Shown piece after piece: positions 17,503 through 26,389 of a stretch of 64,000 nucleotides of DNA (the stretch's first letter is position 1; each line of letters starts with the position of its first letter). The position numbers and the translations under genes are program-made. Source of the stretch: Yinghuangia aomiensis (lineage in GTDB: Bacteria; Actinomycetota; Actinomycetes; Streptomycetales; Streptomycetaceae); assembly GCF_039542225.1 (NCBI RefSeq), contig NZ_BAABHS010000005.1:308553-372552 (forward strand), read 5' to 3'. A model generated the notes under the pieces. That model was not told the origin of the DNA, ran no database searches, and saw nothing but the letters and a program-made list of their open reading frames with translations.

Positions 17503-17640
17503 GCGAGGGCCTTTCAGGGCGTGGCGAAGCTGCGCCGCGGGCTGCGCGCGACGAAAGGAAAGGAAGGAGAGGCGGAGGGAGCGAAGAAGGGCGGGCCGGG
17601 CCGGCCGCATCGCCCGGCGGGGTCGCGGTGCCGGCTCGGG

Positions 17641-18243
17641 TCAGCCCGCGGTGTCGAGCACGTCCCGGTACGCCTTGCCCCAGTCGGCCACCGTCCGGGT
17701 CTCGGCGGCGCTCAGGAAGTGGCTTTGCACCAGACCGCGCAGCAGCGCGCCGAAGGCGATCGGCCGCAGGTCGACGGCCGGGTCGACGCCGAGCCGCTCG
17801 GCCGCGACGGCGGCGGCGCGTTCGGCGAACCCGTCGATCGCGACCACGGCGTAGTCGTGCACGGAACTCCGCACCTGGATCAGGTCCCGGCGCAGCCGGC
17901 GGCGGCGCTCGGCGTGCTCGGCGGGCTCCTCCAGCCGTCCTCCGGTGGAGGTCATGGCGTGGTCGAGCGCCGCCCAGAGCGGGAGTTCCGCGGGGGCGGC
18001 GGCGAACGCCTCGACGAGGGCCTGGCCGAAGTCCCCGTCGAACAGCAACGCCTCCTTGACCGGGTAGTAGCGGAAGAACGTGCGGTGGGCGATGTCGACG
18101 ACGCGGCAGATCTGATTCACCGTGGTGCGCTCGTAGCCCTGCTCCTCGAAGAGGTCGAGCGCCACGCTGCGGATGCTGTCGCGGGTACGCGCCTTCTTGC
18201 GGTCGCGCATGCCCTGCACGGCCTCGGTGTCCGCCCCCTGCAT
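17641..18243 (-). CDS. TetR family regulator
   Basis: The 200-residue protein has a clear TetR N-terminal domain at about residues 20-65 (RDSIRSVALDLFEEQGYERT, VNQICRVVDIAHRTFFRYYP). The C-terminal part resembles MftR-like TetR regulators. GGGAGAA lies just before the ATG at 18243. It is divergent from the second Dpp-type importer, starting 234 bases away, and is probably its regulator. The ligand is unknown. Confidence 0.87.
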   Translation of the reverse strand: MQGADTEAVQGMRDRKKARTRDSIRSVALDLFEEQGYERTTVNQICRVVDIAHRTFFRYYPVKEALLFDGDFGQALVEAFAAAPAELPLWAALDHAMTSTGGRLEEPAEHAERRRRLRRDLIQVRSSVHDYAVVAIDGFAERAAAVAAERLGVDPAVDLRPIAFGALLRGLVQSHFLSAAETRTVADWGKAYRDVLDTAG

Positions 18244-18392
18244 GGTTCTCCCGTTTCGGATCGGTGAGTCGAGCGTGGCCCCGGTCCCCCGAGGGGCGCG
18301 GCTGTCCGTACCGAATCACGTCCGCCCAGGCTCACTCAAGGCGGGCACCGGCTCTTCCCGGTTCCGTCATCGAAAGTTTACACAACTGCCTT

Positions 18393-18420
18393 TTGTCATT
18401 ACTGCCACTTCCGGAATAGT
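18393..18420 (+). promoter_or_regulatory. Candidate promoter of the second ABC importer
   Basis: TTGTCA at 18393-18398 and AATAGT at 18415-18420 are separated by 16 bases in the only A+T-rich stretch of the divergent region. A small inverted repeat, CCACT at 18405-18409 and AGTGG at 18418-18422, overlaps it and could be an operator. The -10 match is weak. Confidence 0.35.
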
Positions 18421-18476
18421 GGGCGCCCGAAGCGGCCGAACCTCTCGCCGCCCCCGCCCTCACGATCCGAGGAACC

Positions 18477-20030
18477 ATGAAGCGGCACCAACTCCTGGCA
18501 GCGGCGGCCCTCGTGGCCGCGGTCACCCTCACCGCCTGCTCCGCGTCCGATGCCCCGGTGTCCGGCGGCGGCGCAGGGGGCGCCGGCGCGGCGGGCGACG
18601 GGCCGGCCGTGGACGGCGGCACGCTCAAGATCGGCCTGGACCGGCCGTTCGCCAAGCTCGACCCGGCGGACTCCACCCTGACGTCGATGCCGCTGATGGT
18701 CCTCGCCAACGCCCTCTACGACCCGCTGATGGTCAACGGCGACAACGGCACCGTCCAGCCCTACCTCGCCAAGTCCTTCACCCCGAACGCGGACGCCACG
18801 GTCTGGACCCTCGACCTGCGCGAGGGCGTGGCTTTCAGCGACGGCAAGCCGCTGGACGCGCAGGCCGTCGCGGCCCACGTCGCCCGGCTCGCCAAGCCGG
18901 AGAGCAAGTGCCCCTGCGCCGGCGACGCGGCCGCCATCGGCGGCACCGCGGTCACCGGCCCGACCACCGTCACGTTCACCCTCAAGGCGCCGGACGCCGC
19001 GTTCCCGAACCTGTTCACCCGCTCCCTCGGCTACATCTCCGAGGCACCGAACGGGAGTTCCCCCGCCGTCGGATCCGGCCCGTACACCGTGGAGAGCGTG
19101 CAGCCCGGAGTCTCGGTCACCGTCACCCGCAACCCCGCGTACTGGGGCGCCAAGGGCCACGCCGACAAGATCGTCTACCGGGTGCTCCCCGACGCCGACA
19201 GCCGCTACCAGTCCCTGCGCGCCGGCGACACCGACCTGATCTGGACCGAGACGCCCGGCCAGCTCAAGCAGGCCGCCGCCGACGGGGTACGCACCGCCAC
19301 CGGGCCCGGCAGCACCAGCACCGTCCTCTTCAACACCAAGTCGGCGCCGTTCGACGACGTGCGGGTCCGCCAGGCGGTGCAGTACGCGATCGACCGTGAG
19401 GCTCTGGAGAAGGTCGTCTTCCTCGGCCAAGGCGCCGTCTCGGACGGACCGATCAACTCCCGCTCCCAGTACCGCAGCGCCGCCGCCGCGTACCCGGCCC
19501 ACGACGCGGCCAAGGCCCGCGCGCTGCTCGCCGAGGCGGGCCACCCCGACCTCGCCTTCGACTACCTCACCGACAGCCGCCCCGAGTCCCTGCAGCGTGC
19601 CACCGTGCTCCAGCAGATGCTGGGCGAGGCCGGGATCAAGACGACCATCAAGCCGCTCGACGCCACCAGCCTCGGCACCGCCCTGTTCCAGCGCAACTTC
19701 CAGGTGATGGACTTCGTCACGAGCATCTTCGGCGACACAGATGCCGCGCTCAACAGCCTCTACGTACCGAACTCGGCCTACAACTTCATGAATTGGTCGG
19801 ACCCGGACGCCTCGAAGGCGATCGCCGCGGGCCGCGCGTCGACCGATCTCGCGAAGCGGTCGGCCGAGTACCGGCAGGCCGCCCAGCGGATCGTCGGCGA
19901 AGCTCCCATGGCCTTCCTCACCGAGAACACCGTCGGCTTCCTCGCCACCGCCGACGTCGGCGGCCTGCCCGACCTGTCCAAGCGCACCGTTCTCAGCGTC
20001 TCCCCCGCCACCCTCTGGGTGAAGCGATGA
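18477..20030 (+). CDS. ABC transporter substrate-binding lipoprotein, family 5
   Basis: This 517-residue binding protein starts the second importer operon. The lipobox L18-T-A-C21 marks lipid attachment at Cys21, followed by a Gly/Ala-rich tether. The mature part has the family-5 features: LKIGLDRPFAKLDPADST, WTLDLREGVAFSDGKPLDAQ, and VRVRQAVQYAIDREALEKVV. GAGGAACC precedes the ATG at 18477. Its gene overlaps the next by four bases (ATGA). The ligand is probably a short peptide or another small hydrophilic compound. Confidence 0.92.
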   Translation: MKRHQLLAAAALVAAVTLTACSASDAPVSGGGAGGAGAAGDGPAVDGGTLKIGLDRPFAKLDPADSTLTSMPLMVLANALYDPLMVNGDNGTVQPYLAKSFTPNADATVWTLDLREGVAFSDGKPLDAQAVAAHVARLAKPESKCPCAGDAAAIGGTAVTGPTTVTFTLKAPDAAFPNLFTRSLGYISEAPNGSSPAVGSGPYTVESVQPGVSVTVTRNPAYWGAKGHADKIVYRVLPDADSRYQSLRAGDTDLIWTETPGQLKQAAADGVRTATGPGSTSTVLFNTKSAPFDDVRVRQAVQYAIDREALEKVVFLGQGAVSDGPINSRSQYRSAAAAYPAHDAAKARALLAEAGHPDLAFDYLTDSRPESLQRATVLQQMLGEAGIKTTIKPLDATSLGTALFQRNFQVMDFVTSIFGDTDAALNSLYVPNSAYNFMNWSDPDASKAIAAGRASTDLAKRSAEYRQAAQRIVGEAPMAFLTENTVGFLATADVGGLPDLSKRTVLSVSPATLWVKR

Positions 20031-20995
20031 CCCCCGGCAGCCGGACCGTCCTGCGGCACGCCGGACGGACCGGCCGCGCCGCCGCCGTCCTGCTGCTGGT
20101 CACCGTCGCCGCGCTCGGCCTGCCCCACCTGATGCCCGGCTCCCCCGCCATCGCCGCCCTCGGCCCGACCGCCACCCCCGAGCAGATCTCCGCCTACGAC
20201 GCCCAGCTCGGCCTGGACCGCAACGTGTTCGCCGCCACCTGGCAGTGGATCGGCGACGCCCTGCACGGCGACCTCGGCCACTCGCTGTCCACCGGCGCCG
20301 CGGTCACCACCGAACTCGCCGACCGCGTCCCGGTCACTCTCGAACTCTTCCTGGCCGCCCAGCTGGTGGCGCTCGGCATCGCCGTGCCCGTCGCCCTGCT
20401 CTCCGCCTGGCGCCCCGGCGGGTCCTTCGACAAGATCGCCACCGTCGTCACGTTCGGCTGGCTCGCCGTCCCCGGTTTCGCCCTCGGCCTGCTGCTGATC
20501 TGGGTGGCCGCCGTCCACCTGCGCATCCTGCCCGCCACCGGCTGGACCCCGTTCACCGAGGACCCGGCCGAGAACCTGCGCTACCTGGTGCTGCCCGCGC
20601 TTACCCTCGGCCTCCCCGAGGCCGCCGTGTTCACCCGCACCCTGCGCGGGCAGCTGATCGACACGCTCGACCAGCCGTACATCGCCGCCGCCCGCGGCCG
20701 CGGCATGGGCACCTCCCGGCTGCTGCTGCGCCGCGCCCTGCGGCCGGCCGGCCTGCCGTTGGTGACGCTGGTCGGGATCGGCATCGGGACCTCGCTGGGC
20801 GGCTCGGTGCTGGTCGAGTCGCTGTTCGCGGTCCCCGGCGTCGGCAGCCTGGTCTCCGCCGCCATCGTCGGCCGGGACTTCCCGGTCGTCCAGGCCGTGC
20901 TGGTCGTCAGCGCCGCCGGCGTGGTCGCGGCCACCTTCGCGGTCGACCTGCTCTACCGCACGCTCGACCCGAGGATCGCCCATGAGCACCGCTGA
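20027..20995 (+). CDS. ABC transporter permease, DppB type
   Basis: The 322-residue membrane protein has an N-terminal membrane segment (AAAVLLLVTVAALGLPHLMP), the typical periplasmic loop ending at HGDLGHSLSTGAAV, and four to five further membrane helices. The EAA loop is around YIAAARGRGMGTSRLLLRRA, and the C-terminal LVESLFAVPGVGSLVSAAI is a DppB landmark. Starts and stops overlap with both neighbours. It pairs with the DppC permease encoded next. Confidence 0.9.
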   Translation: MTPGSRTVLRHAGRTGRAAAVLLLVTVAALGLPHLMPGSPAIAALGPTATPEQISAYDAQLGLDRNVFAATWQWIGDALHGDLGHSLSTGAAVTTELADRVPVTLELFLAAQLVALGIAVPVALLSAWRPGGSFDKIATVVTFGWLAVPGFALGLLLIWVAAVHLRILPATGWTPFTEDPAENLRYLVLPALTLGLPEAAVFTRTLRGQLIDTLDQPYIAAARGRGMGTSRLLLRRALRPAGLPLVTLVGIGIGTSLGGSVLVESLFAVPGVGSLVSAAIVGRDFPVVQAVLVVSAAGVVAATFAVDLLYRTLDPRIAHEHR

Positions 20996-21860
20996 ACCTG
21001 CCGCCGTGACCGTCCGGGCCTTCGGGATCCGTACCGTCCGGCGCCGGCCTCCGGTCGGCGTGCTCGCCGCCGCGGCCTGGCTGGCCGTGGTCGCCCTGGC
21101 CGCCCTGCTGCTGCCCCTGCTGCCCGGATTCGACCCGCTGCACGGCGACTTCGCCCACCCCTCGGCCGCACCGGGCGCCGGGCACTGGCTGGGCACCGAC
21201 GGCACCGGTCGGGACGTCCTGCAGCGCACCGTCGCGGGCGCCCGCGCCTCTTTCGCCGTCGCCGCCCTGACCATCCTGGTCGGCCTGCTCGGCGGCGGCA
21301 TGCTGGGCCTCGCCGCCGGATGGTTCCGCGGCCCCGTCGACAAGGCGATCGGTTTCACGACCGACCTGCTGATGTCCGTGCCCAGCCTGCTCCTGGTGAT
21401 GATCACGGTCTCGCTGCGCGGCCCGAGCCTCACGGTGATCGGCACGTTGATCGGGCTGTTCACCGTCCCGCACTTCACCCGGGTGGTCCGTGCCGTCGTC
21501 CTCTCGCTCACCGAGCGCGGCTTCGTCCAGGCGGCCCGGATGATCGGCACCGCCCCGCTGCGCATCCTGCGCCGCGAGGTCGTCCCGCATGTCGCCCCGG
21601 TCGCGCTCACGTTCGCCTTCACCGCGACCACCGTCGCCATCGTCGCCGAGGGATCGCTCAGCTTCCTCGGATTCGGGCTGCGCCCGCCGGAGCCGTCCTG
21701 GGGCGGCATCATCGCCGAAGGCCGCACCGCACTCGGCAGCGCGCCGTGGATCTCGCTCGCACCGGCCACGGCGCTCTGCCTGACCGTCCTCGCCCTCAAC
21801 CACCTCGGGGAGCATCTGCGCCCGGGTGGCCCCGCCGCCGCGAAGGGAGCGCGCGGATGA
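20982..21860 (+). CDS. ABC transporter permease, DppC type
   Basis: A permease of 292 residues with a first membrane segment AAWLAVVALAALLLPLLPGF and the conserved GHWLGTDGTGRDVLQRTVAG. The EAA loop is around FVQAARMIGTAPLRILRREV, and LSFLGFGLRPPEPSWGGII is typical of DppC. Its ATG lies 14 bases inside the end of the DppB gene, and its stop overlaps the start of the ATPase gene by four bases. Confidence 0.9.
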   Translation: MSTAEPAAVTVRAFGIRTVRRRPPVGVLAAAAWLAVVALAALLLPLLPGFDPLHGDFAHPSAAPGAGHWLGTDGTGRDVLQRTVAGARASFAVAALTILVGLLGGGMLGLAAGWFRGPVDKAIGFTTDLLMSVPSLLLVMITVSLRGPSLTVIGTLIGLFTVPHFTRVVRAVVLSLTERGFVQAARMIGTAPLRILRREVVPHVAPVALTFAFTATTVAIVAEGSLSFLGFGLRPPEPSWGGIIAEGRTALGSAPWISLAPATALCLTVLALNHLGEHLRPGGPAAAKGARG

Positions 21861-22888
21861 CCCCCGCCCCCGTCCTCGACATCCGCTCGCTGGACGCCGT
21901 CCTGCACACGCCCGACGGCCGGACCCTGCCCGTCCTGCACGGCGTCAGCCTCGGCATCGCGGCCGGCGAATGCCTCGGTGTGGTCGGCGAGTCCGGCTCG
22001 GGCAAGTCCGTACTCGCCCGCACCGTCCTCGGCGTCGCCTCGCGCACCACCCGGATCGCCGCCACCGGCGAGATCCGGCTGAACGGCGAGGACCTGCTCG
22101 CCGCCGCACCCGCTCGTCGCGCCGAACTCCTCGGCACCGGAATCGCGATGGTCCACCAGGACCCGATGACGTCACTCAACCCCGTGGTCCGGATCGCCGA
22201 CCAGGTCACCGAGTCGATCACCAACCGGCGCCGCCTCTCCCGGCGCGAACGACTGCGCACCGCCGCCGAGTTGCTGGCCTCCGTCGACATCCCCGACCCG
22301 GCCCGGCGCGCCCGGGTGTACCCGCACGAGCTTTCCGGCGGCCTGCGCCAGCGCGTGGGCATCGCCGCCGCCCTGGCCGGCGACCCCGCCCTGCTGCTCG
22401 CCGACGAACCCACCACCGCCCTCGACGTCACCGTCCAGCGCACCGTCCTCGACCTGCTCGACCGGCACCGGGTCGGCCGCGGCCTCGCCACCCTGCTGAT
22501 CACCCACGACATCGGCCTGCTGTACGGCCGGGCGCGCCGCATCGCCGTCATGTACGCCGGCCGCATCGTCGAGACCGGGCCCACCGAGACCGTCACCGAA
22601 CACCCCCGGCACCCCTACACCGCGGCCCTGCTGCGCTCCATCCCCCGGGTCACCGGTCCGCTGCGCCGCACGCTGCCCGCCATCCCCGGCTCGGCGCCCG
22701 ACCTCACCCGAGCCATCGCGGGCTGCCCGTTCGCGCCGCGCTGCGAGCGGGCGTCGTCGCTGTGCACGACCGCCGCGCCGCCGCGCGTCGAGACCGACGA
22801 CGGACACAGCGCCGACTGCCACCACCCCGTCGGACGGCCCGCGCCGGCCGCGACCGCGTCCGAAGCCGTGCACCTGGAGGCACCGTGA
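21857..22888 (+). CDS. ABC transporter ATPase, DppD type
   Basis: The 343-residue ATPase contains Walker A GESGSGKS, Q-loop MVHQDPMTSLNPVV, signature ELSGGLRQRVGIAAALAG, Walker B ALLLADEPTTALD and switch His in LLITHDIGLL. The C-terminus has the oligopeptide-transporter domain with the cysteine set in CPFAPRCERASSLC and ADCHH, which in this family may bind an iron-sulfur cluster. The first importer in this window lacks that domain. The ATG overlaps the previous stop (ATGA). Confidence 0.92.
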   Translation: MTPAPVLDIRSLDAVLHTPDGRTLPVLHGVSLGIAAGECLGVVGESGSGKSVLARTVLGVASRTTRIAATGEIRLNGEDLLAAAPARRAELLGTGIAMVHQDPMTSLNPVVRIADQVTESITNRRRLSRRERLRTAAELLASVDIPDPARRARVYPHELSGGLRQRVGIAAALAGDPALLLADEPTTALDVTVQRTVLDLLDRHRVGRGLATLLITHDIGLLYGRARRIAVMYAGRIVETGPTETVTEHPRHPYTAALLRSIPRVTGPLRRTLPAIPGSAPDLTRAIAGCPFAPRCERASSLCTTAAPPRVETDDGHSADCHHPVGRPAPAATASEAVHLEAP

Positions 22889-23841
22889 CCGCCATCCTGC
22901 GCGCCGAAGGCATCTCGGTCGTCCACCGCACCCGTTCCGGTCCGCTCCACGCGGTCACCGACGTCAGTCTCAGCCTGCACCCGGGACGGACACTCGCCCT
23001 GGTCGGGGAGTCGGGTTCGGGAAAGAGCAGCATCGCCAGGGCGATCCTCCACCTGCCGCCGCCCACCGCCGGAACCGTGTCCCTGGACGGCACCGACCTC
23101 GCCGAGCTGTCCGCGCGCGAGCTGCGCCGCTTGCGGCCGCGGATCCAGATGGTCTTCCAAGACCCCGTCTCGTCGCTCAACCCGCGCCGGCGCGTCCGCG
23201 ACATCGTCGCCGAACCCCTCGACGCGCACTCCCGCACCGCGGCGGCACCCGACCGGGACGCACGGGTCGCCGAACTCCTCGACGCGGTCGGCCTGCCCGC
23301 GCGGCAGTTCGCCGACCGCAAGCCCGCGCAGCTGTCCGGCGGCCAAGCCCAGCGCGTCGCGATCGCACGCGCCTTGGCCGCCGATCCGCAGGTGCTGATC
23401 GCCGACGAGGCCGTCTCCGCACTCGACGTGTCGGCGCAGGCAACCGTCCTGAACCTGCTGCGCACGCTCACCGACGAGCTGGGCCTCGCCGGACTGTTCA
23501 TCTCCCACGACCTGGGCGCGGTCCGCGCGGTCGGCGACGACCTCGCCGTGCTGTACCTCGGTCGGCTGTGCGAGGAAGGTCCGACGGAGGAGGTCCTCGC
23601 GGCGCCCGCGCACCCGTACACGGCGGCGCTGCTGGCCGCAGTACCCGAGCCGGGGCGGGCGTTGGGCGATACCCGGCCGGCCGCCGCCGACCCGCCGTCG
23701 CCGCTCGACCCGCCATCCGGCTGCCGCTTCCGCACGCGCTGCCCACTGGCCACCGAGCGCTGCGCCGACGAACAGCCCGCGGCGAAACCGGTATCGGCGG
23801 ACCGCACCGTCGCCTGCCACCACCCGTTGGCGCTCGCCTGA
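22885..23841 (+). CDS. ABC transporter ATPase, DppF type
   Basis: The 318-residue partner ATPase has Walker A GESGSGKSS, Q-loop MVFQDPVSSLNPRR, signature QLSGGQAQRVAIARALAA, Walker B VLIADEAVSALD and switch His in FISHDLGAV. In Walker B the usual DEP is DEA, a conservative change next to the catalytic Glu. The C-terminal domain PPSGCRFRTRC with further cysteines is present. The start is GTG at 22885, with GGAGG four bases before and overlapping the previous stop (GTGA). It closes the operon; a convergent gene follows after 45 bases. Confidence 0.92.
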   Translation: MTAILRAEGISVVHRTRSGPLHAVTDVSLSLHPGRTLALVGESGSGKSSIARAILHLPPPTAGTVSLDGTDLAELSARELRRLRPRIQMVFQDPVSSLNPRRRVRDIVAEPLDAHSRTAAAPDRDARVAELLDAVGLPARQFADRKPAQLSGGQAQRVAIARALAADPQVLIADEAVSALDVSAQATVLNLLRTLTDELGLAGLFISHDLGAVRAVGDDLAVLYLGRLCEEGPTEEVLAAPAHPYTAALLAAVPEPGRALGDTRPAAADPPSPLDPPSGCRFRTRCPLATERCADEQPAAKPVSADRTVACHHPLALA

Positions 23842-23886
23842 AGCCGCACGGCGCGTCGGCACCGGCGCCGGGTTCCAGAACGTGTC

Positions 23887-24756
23887 CTAAGCCGCCGCGT
23901 GCGGGGATTCCTGTGCGTCGGGTGCGGCGGCGGAGCCTCCACCGACCGCCAGGATGCCGTCGAGTTCGGCGAGTTCGGCGATCAGTGCTTGCGGCTCGGC
24001 GGCCCGTCCCGTGCGCGCCGTGGTGCGCCGTTCCGCCCGCCGCCGGGGATCCGGTTCCAGGTGGAGGACGACGTGGGTGACGCGTCCGCGGATGCGGTCG
24101 ACGGGGTTGGGCGCGGCCGCCGCGGCGGGGTCGTGGTCGCGGTGGTGGACGGTCACGTCGGTGACGCGGAATCCGTGGGCGACGGCAGCGACCAGCGTCC
24201 GGGGCAGGACCGCGTGGGCAGGCAGGTAGGTCAGGCGTAGTTCGGCCACCTGCCGCTCGGCCCTGCCGAAACGCAGGATGAGCGGGGTGTAGCCGAACAC
24301 GACGACGAAGTGCAGGGCGGTCACGCCGAGCGCGAGCACCGGCAGTCCGGCGGCGCAGGCCATGCCGACGGCGCAGGTGACCCAGACGACGGCCGCGGTG
24401 GTCAGGCCGCTGACGCTGTCGCGGCGGACGAAGATCAGGCCGCCGCCGAGGAAGCCGATGCCGGAGACGATCTGCGCGGCGATGCGCGACGGGTCGTAGC
24501 CGGCCGCGCCGGGCGGCATGACGTCGGCGAAGCCGTACTTGGAGACCTCGACGAACAGTGCGGTTCCGACGCCGACCAGTGCGTGGGTGCGCAGTCCGGC
24601 GCTCTTGTTGCGGATCTCACGCTCGACGCCGATCGCGCTGGACAGCACGAACGCCAACAGGATTTCCCCCAACTGCGCCCACCCGGCGCCGCGCTGGAAG
24701 CCCGCCGCCAGGCTCGGCCCGGATATCCCGGACACCGCGGTGATCGTCCCGCTCAT
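23887..24756 (-). CDS. MgtC/SapB family membrane protein
   Basis: The 289-residue protein has the MgtC membrane domain at about residues 20-160: LLAFVLSSAIGVEREIRNKS with the conserved ERE, AGLRTHALVGVGTALF, IAAQIVSGIGFLGGGLIF and LTTAAVVWVTCAVGMACAAG. A cytoplasmic C-terminal domain of about 110 residues follows. MgtC proteins modulate membrane ATP synthase and magnesium or phosphate physiology in pathogens; in soil actinomycetes the role is unclear. The ATG at 24756 gives the family N-terminus. A longer in-frame start at 24879 would overlap the RpiR operator and gene. Confidence 0.88.
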   Translation of the reverse strand: MSGTITAVSGISGPSLAAGFQRGAGWAQLGEILLAFVLSSAIGVEREIRNKSAGLRTHALVGVGTALFVEVSKYGFADVMPPGAAGYDPSRIAAQIVSGIGFLGGGLIFVRRDSVSGLTTAAVVWVTCAVGMACAAGLPVLALGVTALHFVVVFGYTPLILRFGRAERQVAELRLTYLPAHAVLPRTLVAAVAHGFRVTDVTVHHRDHDPAAAAAPNPVDRIRGRVTHVVLHLEPDPRRRAERRTTARTGRAAEPQALIAELAELDGILAVGGGSAAAPDAQESPHAAA

Positions 24757-24789
24757 GCGCACCCGCCCTCGCTCGACTCTTGCCCTGGA

Positions 24790-24807
24790 GGAATATTCCA
24801 GATATTC
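24790..24807. promoter_or_regulatory. Candidate RpiR operator: GGAATATTCC and GAATAT-N5-ATATTC
   Basis: A perfect 10-base palindrome at 24790-24799 overlaps a second inverted repeat at 24791-24807. They lie 9 bases before the RpiR start codon in the short region divergent to the MgtC-like gene. RpiR regulators often repress their own operons from such sites. Confidence 0.5.
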
Positions 24808-24815
24808 ATGTCGGC

Positions 24816-25691
24816 ATGGAAGATCACTCCACAAGTGTTCGGGCCGTCGCAGACGCGCCGCCGCTGCGCGAGCTGGCACGCCGGACGTCCGGTCTGTCCC
24901 CCGCCGAGCAGCGGGTCGCCCGAGCGGTCGCCGACGCGCCGGCCGAAGTGGTGCAGATGTCCGTGAGCGACCTCGCCACCGCGTCGCACACGTCGGTGGG
25001 GACAGTCACCCGGTTCTGCCAGAAGCTGGGGCTGCGGGGCTTCCACGACCTCAAACTCGCCCTCGCCCGGGAGACCGCGCCAACCCACCGGCGCTTGGCC
25101 GACGACGTCGCGCCGGGCGACGACGCGGGGCAGATCGCCCGCAAGGTGCTCTCCGGCTCGGCGCGCGCCCTCGACGACGCGGCCCACGCCGTCGACCCGG
25201 CCGCGGTCGCAGCCGCGGCGGACGCCCTGCTGGAGGCGCGCCGGATCCTGTTCGCCGCGGTAGGCACGTCCGCGCCCCTGGCCGCCGACGCCGCGTACCG
25301 GCTGACCACGCTCGGCCTCGACGCCGTCTTCCCCGGTGACACCCATCTCCAGCACGTCACCGCCCGCACGCTGCGGCCGGGCGACGTGTGCTTCGCCGTC
25401 AGCCACACGGGCGCCACCCGCGAGACCATCGCCGCGCTGCGCACCGCGCGCACCGCCGGGGCGACCACCGCGGTGCTGACCAGCTTCGCCGGCGCGCCGA
25501 TCGCGGACACCGCGGACCTGGTCCTGGTCGCGGGCAGCAGCGAGACGACGTACCGCGTCGAGGCGATGAGCAGCCGCCTGGTGCACCTCGCCCTGCTCGA
25601 CGCCCTCTATGTCACCGTCGCGCTCCGCCACGGACCTGCCCGCGACGCACTCGCCGCGACCGAAGACCTCCTGACCGAACACCGCTACTGA
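24816..25691 (+). CDS. MurR/RpiR family regulator with SIS domain
   Basis: The 291-residue protein has an RpiR helix-turn-helix at about residues 15-80 (LSPAEQRVARAVADAPAEVV, MSVSDLATASHTSVGTVTRF, CQKLGLRGFHDLKLALAR) and a C-terminal SIS sugar-phosphate binding domain (RRILFAAVGTSAPLAADAAY, CFAVSHTGATRETIAAL). Regulators of this family sense phosphorylated sugars or amino sugars such as MurNAc-6-phosphate. The ATG at 24816 is preferred; a TTG at 24780 is in frame but would place the operator inside the gene. Two phosphatase genes follow directly, the first after 8 bases, consistent with phosphosugar detoxification or recycling. Confidence 0.88.
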   Translation: MEDHSTSVRAVADAPPLRELARRTSGLSPAEQRVARAVADAPAEVVQMSVSDLATASHTSVGTVTRFCQKLGLRGFHDLKLALARETAPTHRRLADDVAPGDDAGQIARKVLSGSARALDDAAHAVDPAAVAAAADALLEARRILFAAVGTSAPLAADAAYRLTTLGLDAVFPGDTHLQHVTARTLRPGDVCFAVSHTGATRETIAALRTARTAGATTAVLTSFAGAPIADTADLVLVAGSSETTYRVEAMSSRLVHLALLDALYVTVALRHGPARDALAATEDLLTEHRY

Positions 25692-25699
25692 GGACCCTC

Positions 25700-26389
25700 A
25701 TGCCGCCCACCGGGCACCATCCGGCGCCGCCGCCGCACTTCGATCTCACCGACACGCTCGTGCTGTTCGACTGGAACGGCACGTTGGTCGCCGACACCGA
25801 CCGCGCCGTCCGCGCCACCAACGCCGTCCTCGCCGACCGCGGCCTGCCCGCCCTCACCGACGAGGAATTCCGCTCCCGCTGGGTGCTCCCGATGCGGGCC
25901 TTCCTCCACGGGCTGGGAGCGGACGACACCGACGCGGCCGAACAACGCTGGAACCGCGCCCTCGCCGCCGAACCGGCACCGCTGCGTCCGCACGCCCACC
26001 CCACACTCGACATCCTGCGCGCGCACGGAGCCCGCCTCGGCGTGATCTCCGCCGCAGGCGCGCAGGCCGTCGAAGCCGACCTGCACACGACCGGCCTGCA
26101 CGACCGGTTCGACGTCGTCATCGCCGGATGCCGGGACAAGACCACGGCGCTGCGCGAGCAGCGGTCCACGCGGTCCCGCGCCTGCTACATAGGCGACACC
26201 GAGTACGACATCCGCAGCGCCCACACCGCCGGCTACCTCGCCGTCGCCATCACCGGCGGATACCGCCCCGCAGACGCCCTGGCCGCGGTCCGGCCCGACG
26301 CGGTCGTCGACCGCCTCGACGAACTCCCCGGCGTCCTCGCCTACCTGCGCAACACCACCGAACCCGCACCCACCGGAGGACCCGCATGA
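25700..26389 (+). CDS. HAD family hydrolase
   Basis: A 229-residue haloacid-dehalogenase-type phosphatase. Motif I is LFDWNGTLV with nucleophile Asp24 and an Asn at position 26 where Asp is commoner; this DWNGT form occurs in phosphoglycolate-phosphatase-like members. Motif II is the Ser in LGVISAAG, motif III the Lys in CRDKTTAL, and motif IV GDTEYDIRSAHTAGY. It probably removes phosphate from a small phosphorylated metabolite. GAGG precedes the ATG, and its stop overlaps the metallophosphoesterase start (ATGA). The RpiR context suggests a sugar phosphate. Confidence 0.87.
   Translation: MPPTGHHPAPPPHFDLTDTLVLFDWNGTLVADTDRAVRATNAVLADRGLPALTDEEFRSRWVLPMRAFLHGLGADDTDAAEQRWNRALAAEPAPLRPHAHPTLDILRAHGARLGVISAAGAQAVEADLHTTGLHDRFDVVIAGCRDKTTALREQRSTRSRACYIGDTEYDIRSAHTAGYLAVAITGGYRPADALAAVRPDAVVDRLDELPGVLAYLRNTTEPAPTGGPA

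Noticed and set aside
19778..22156. Minus-strand frame of 792 codons opposite the second importer
   Set aside because: Gly/Glu/Asp-rich composition with no domain; it mirrors the real permease and ATPase genes.
24786..24800. Third IclR-like site (TGG...TTCCA) before the RpiR gene
   Set aside because: The match is limited to the outer bases and is better explained by the centred palindrome GGAATATTCC belonging to the RpiR gene.
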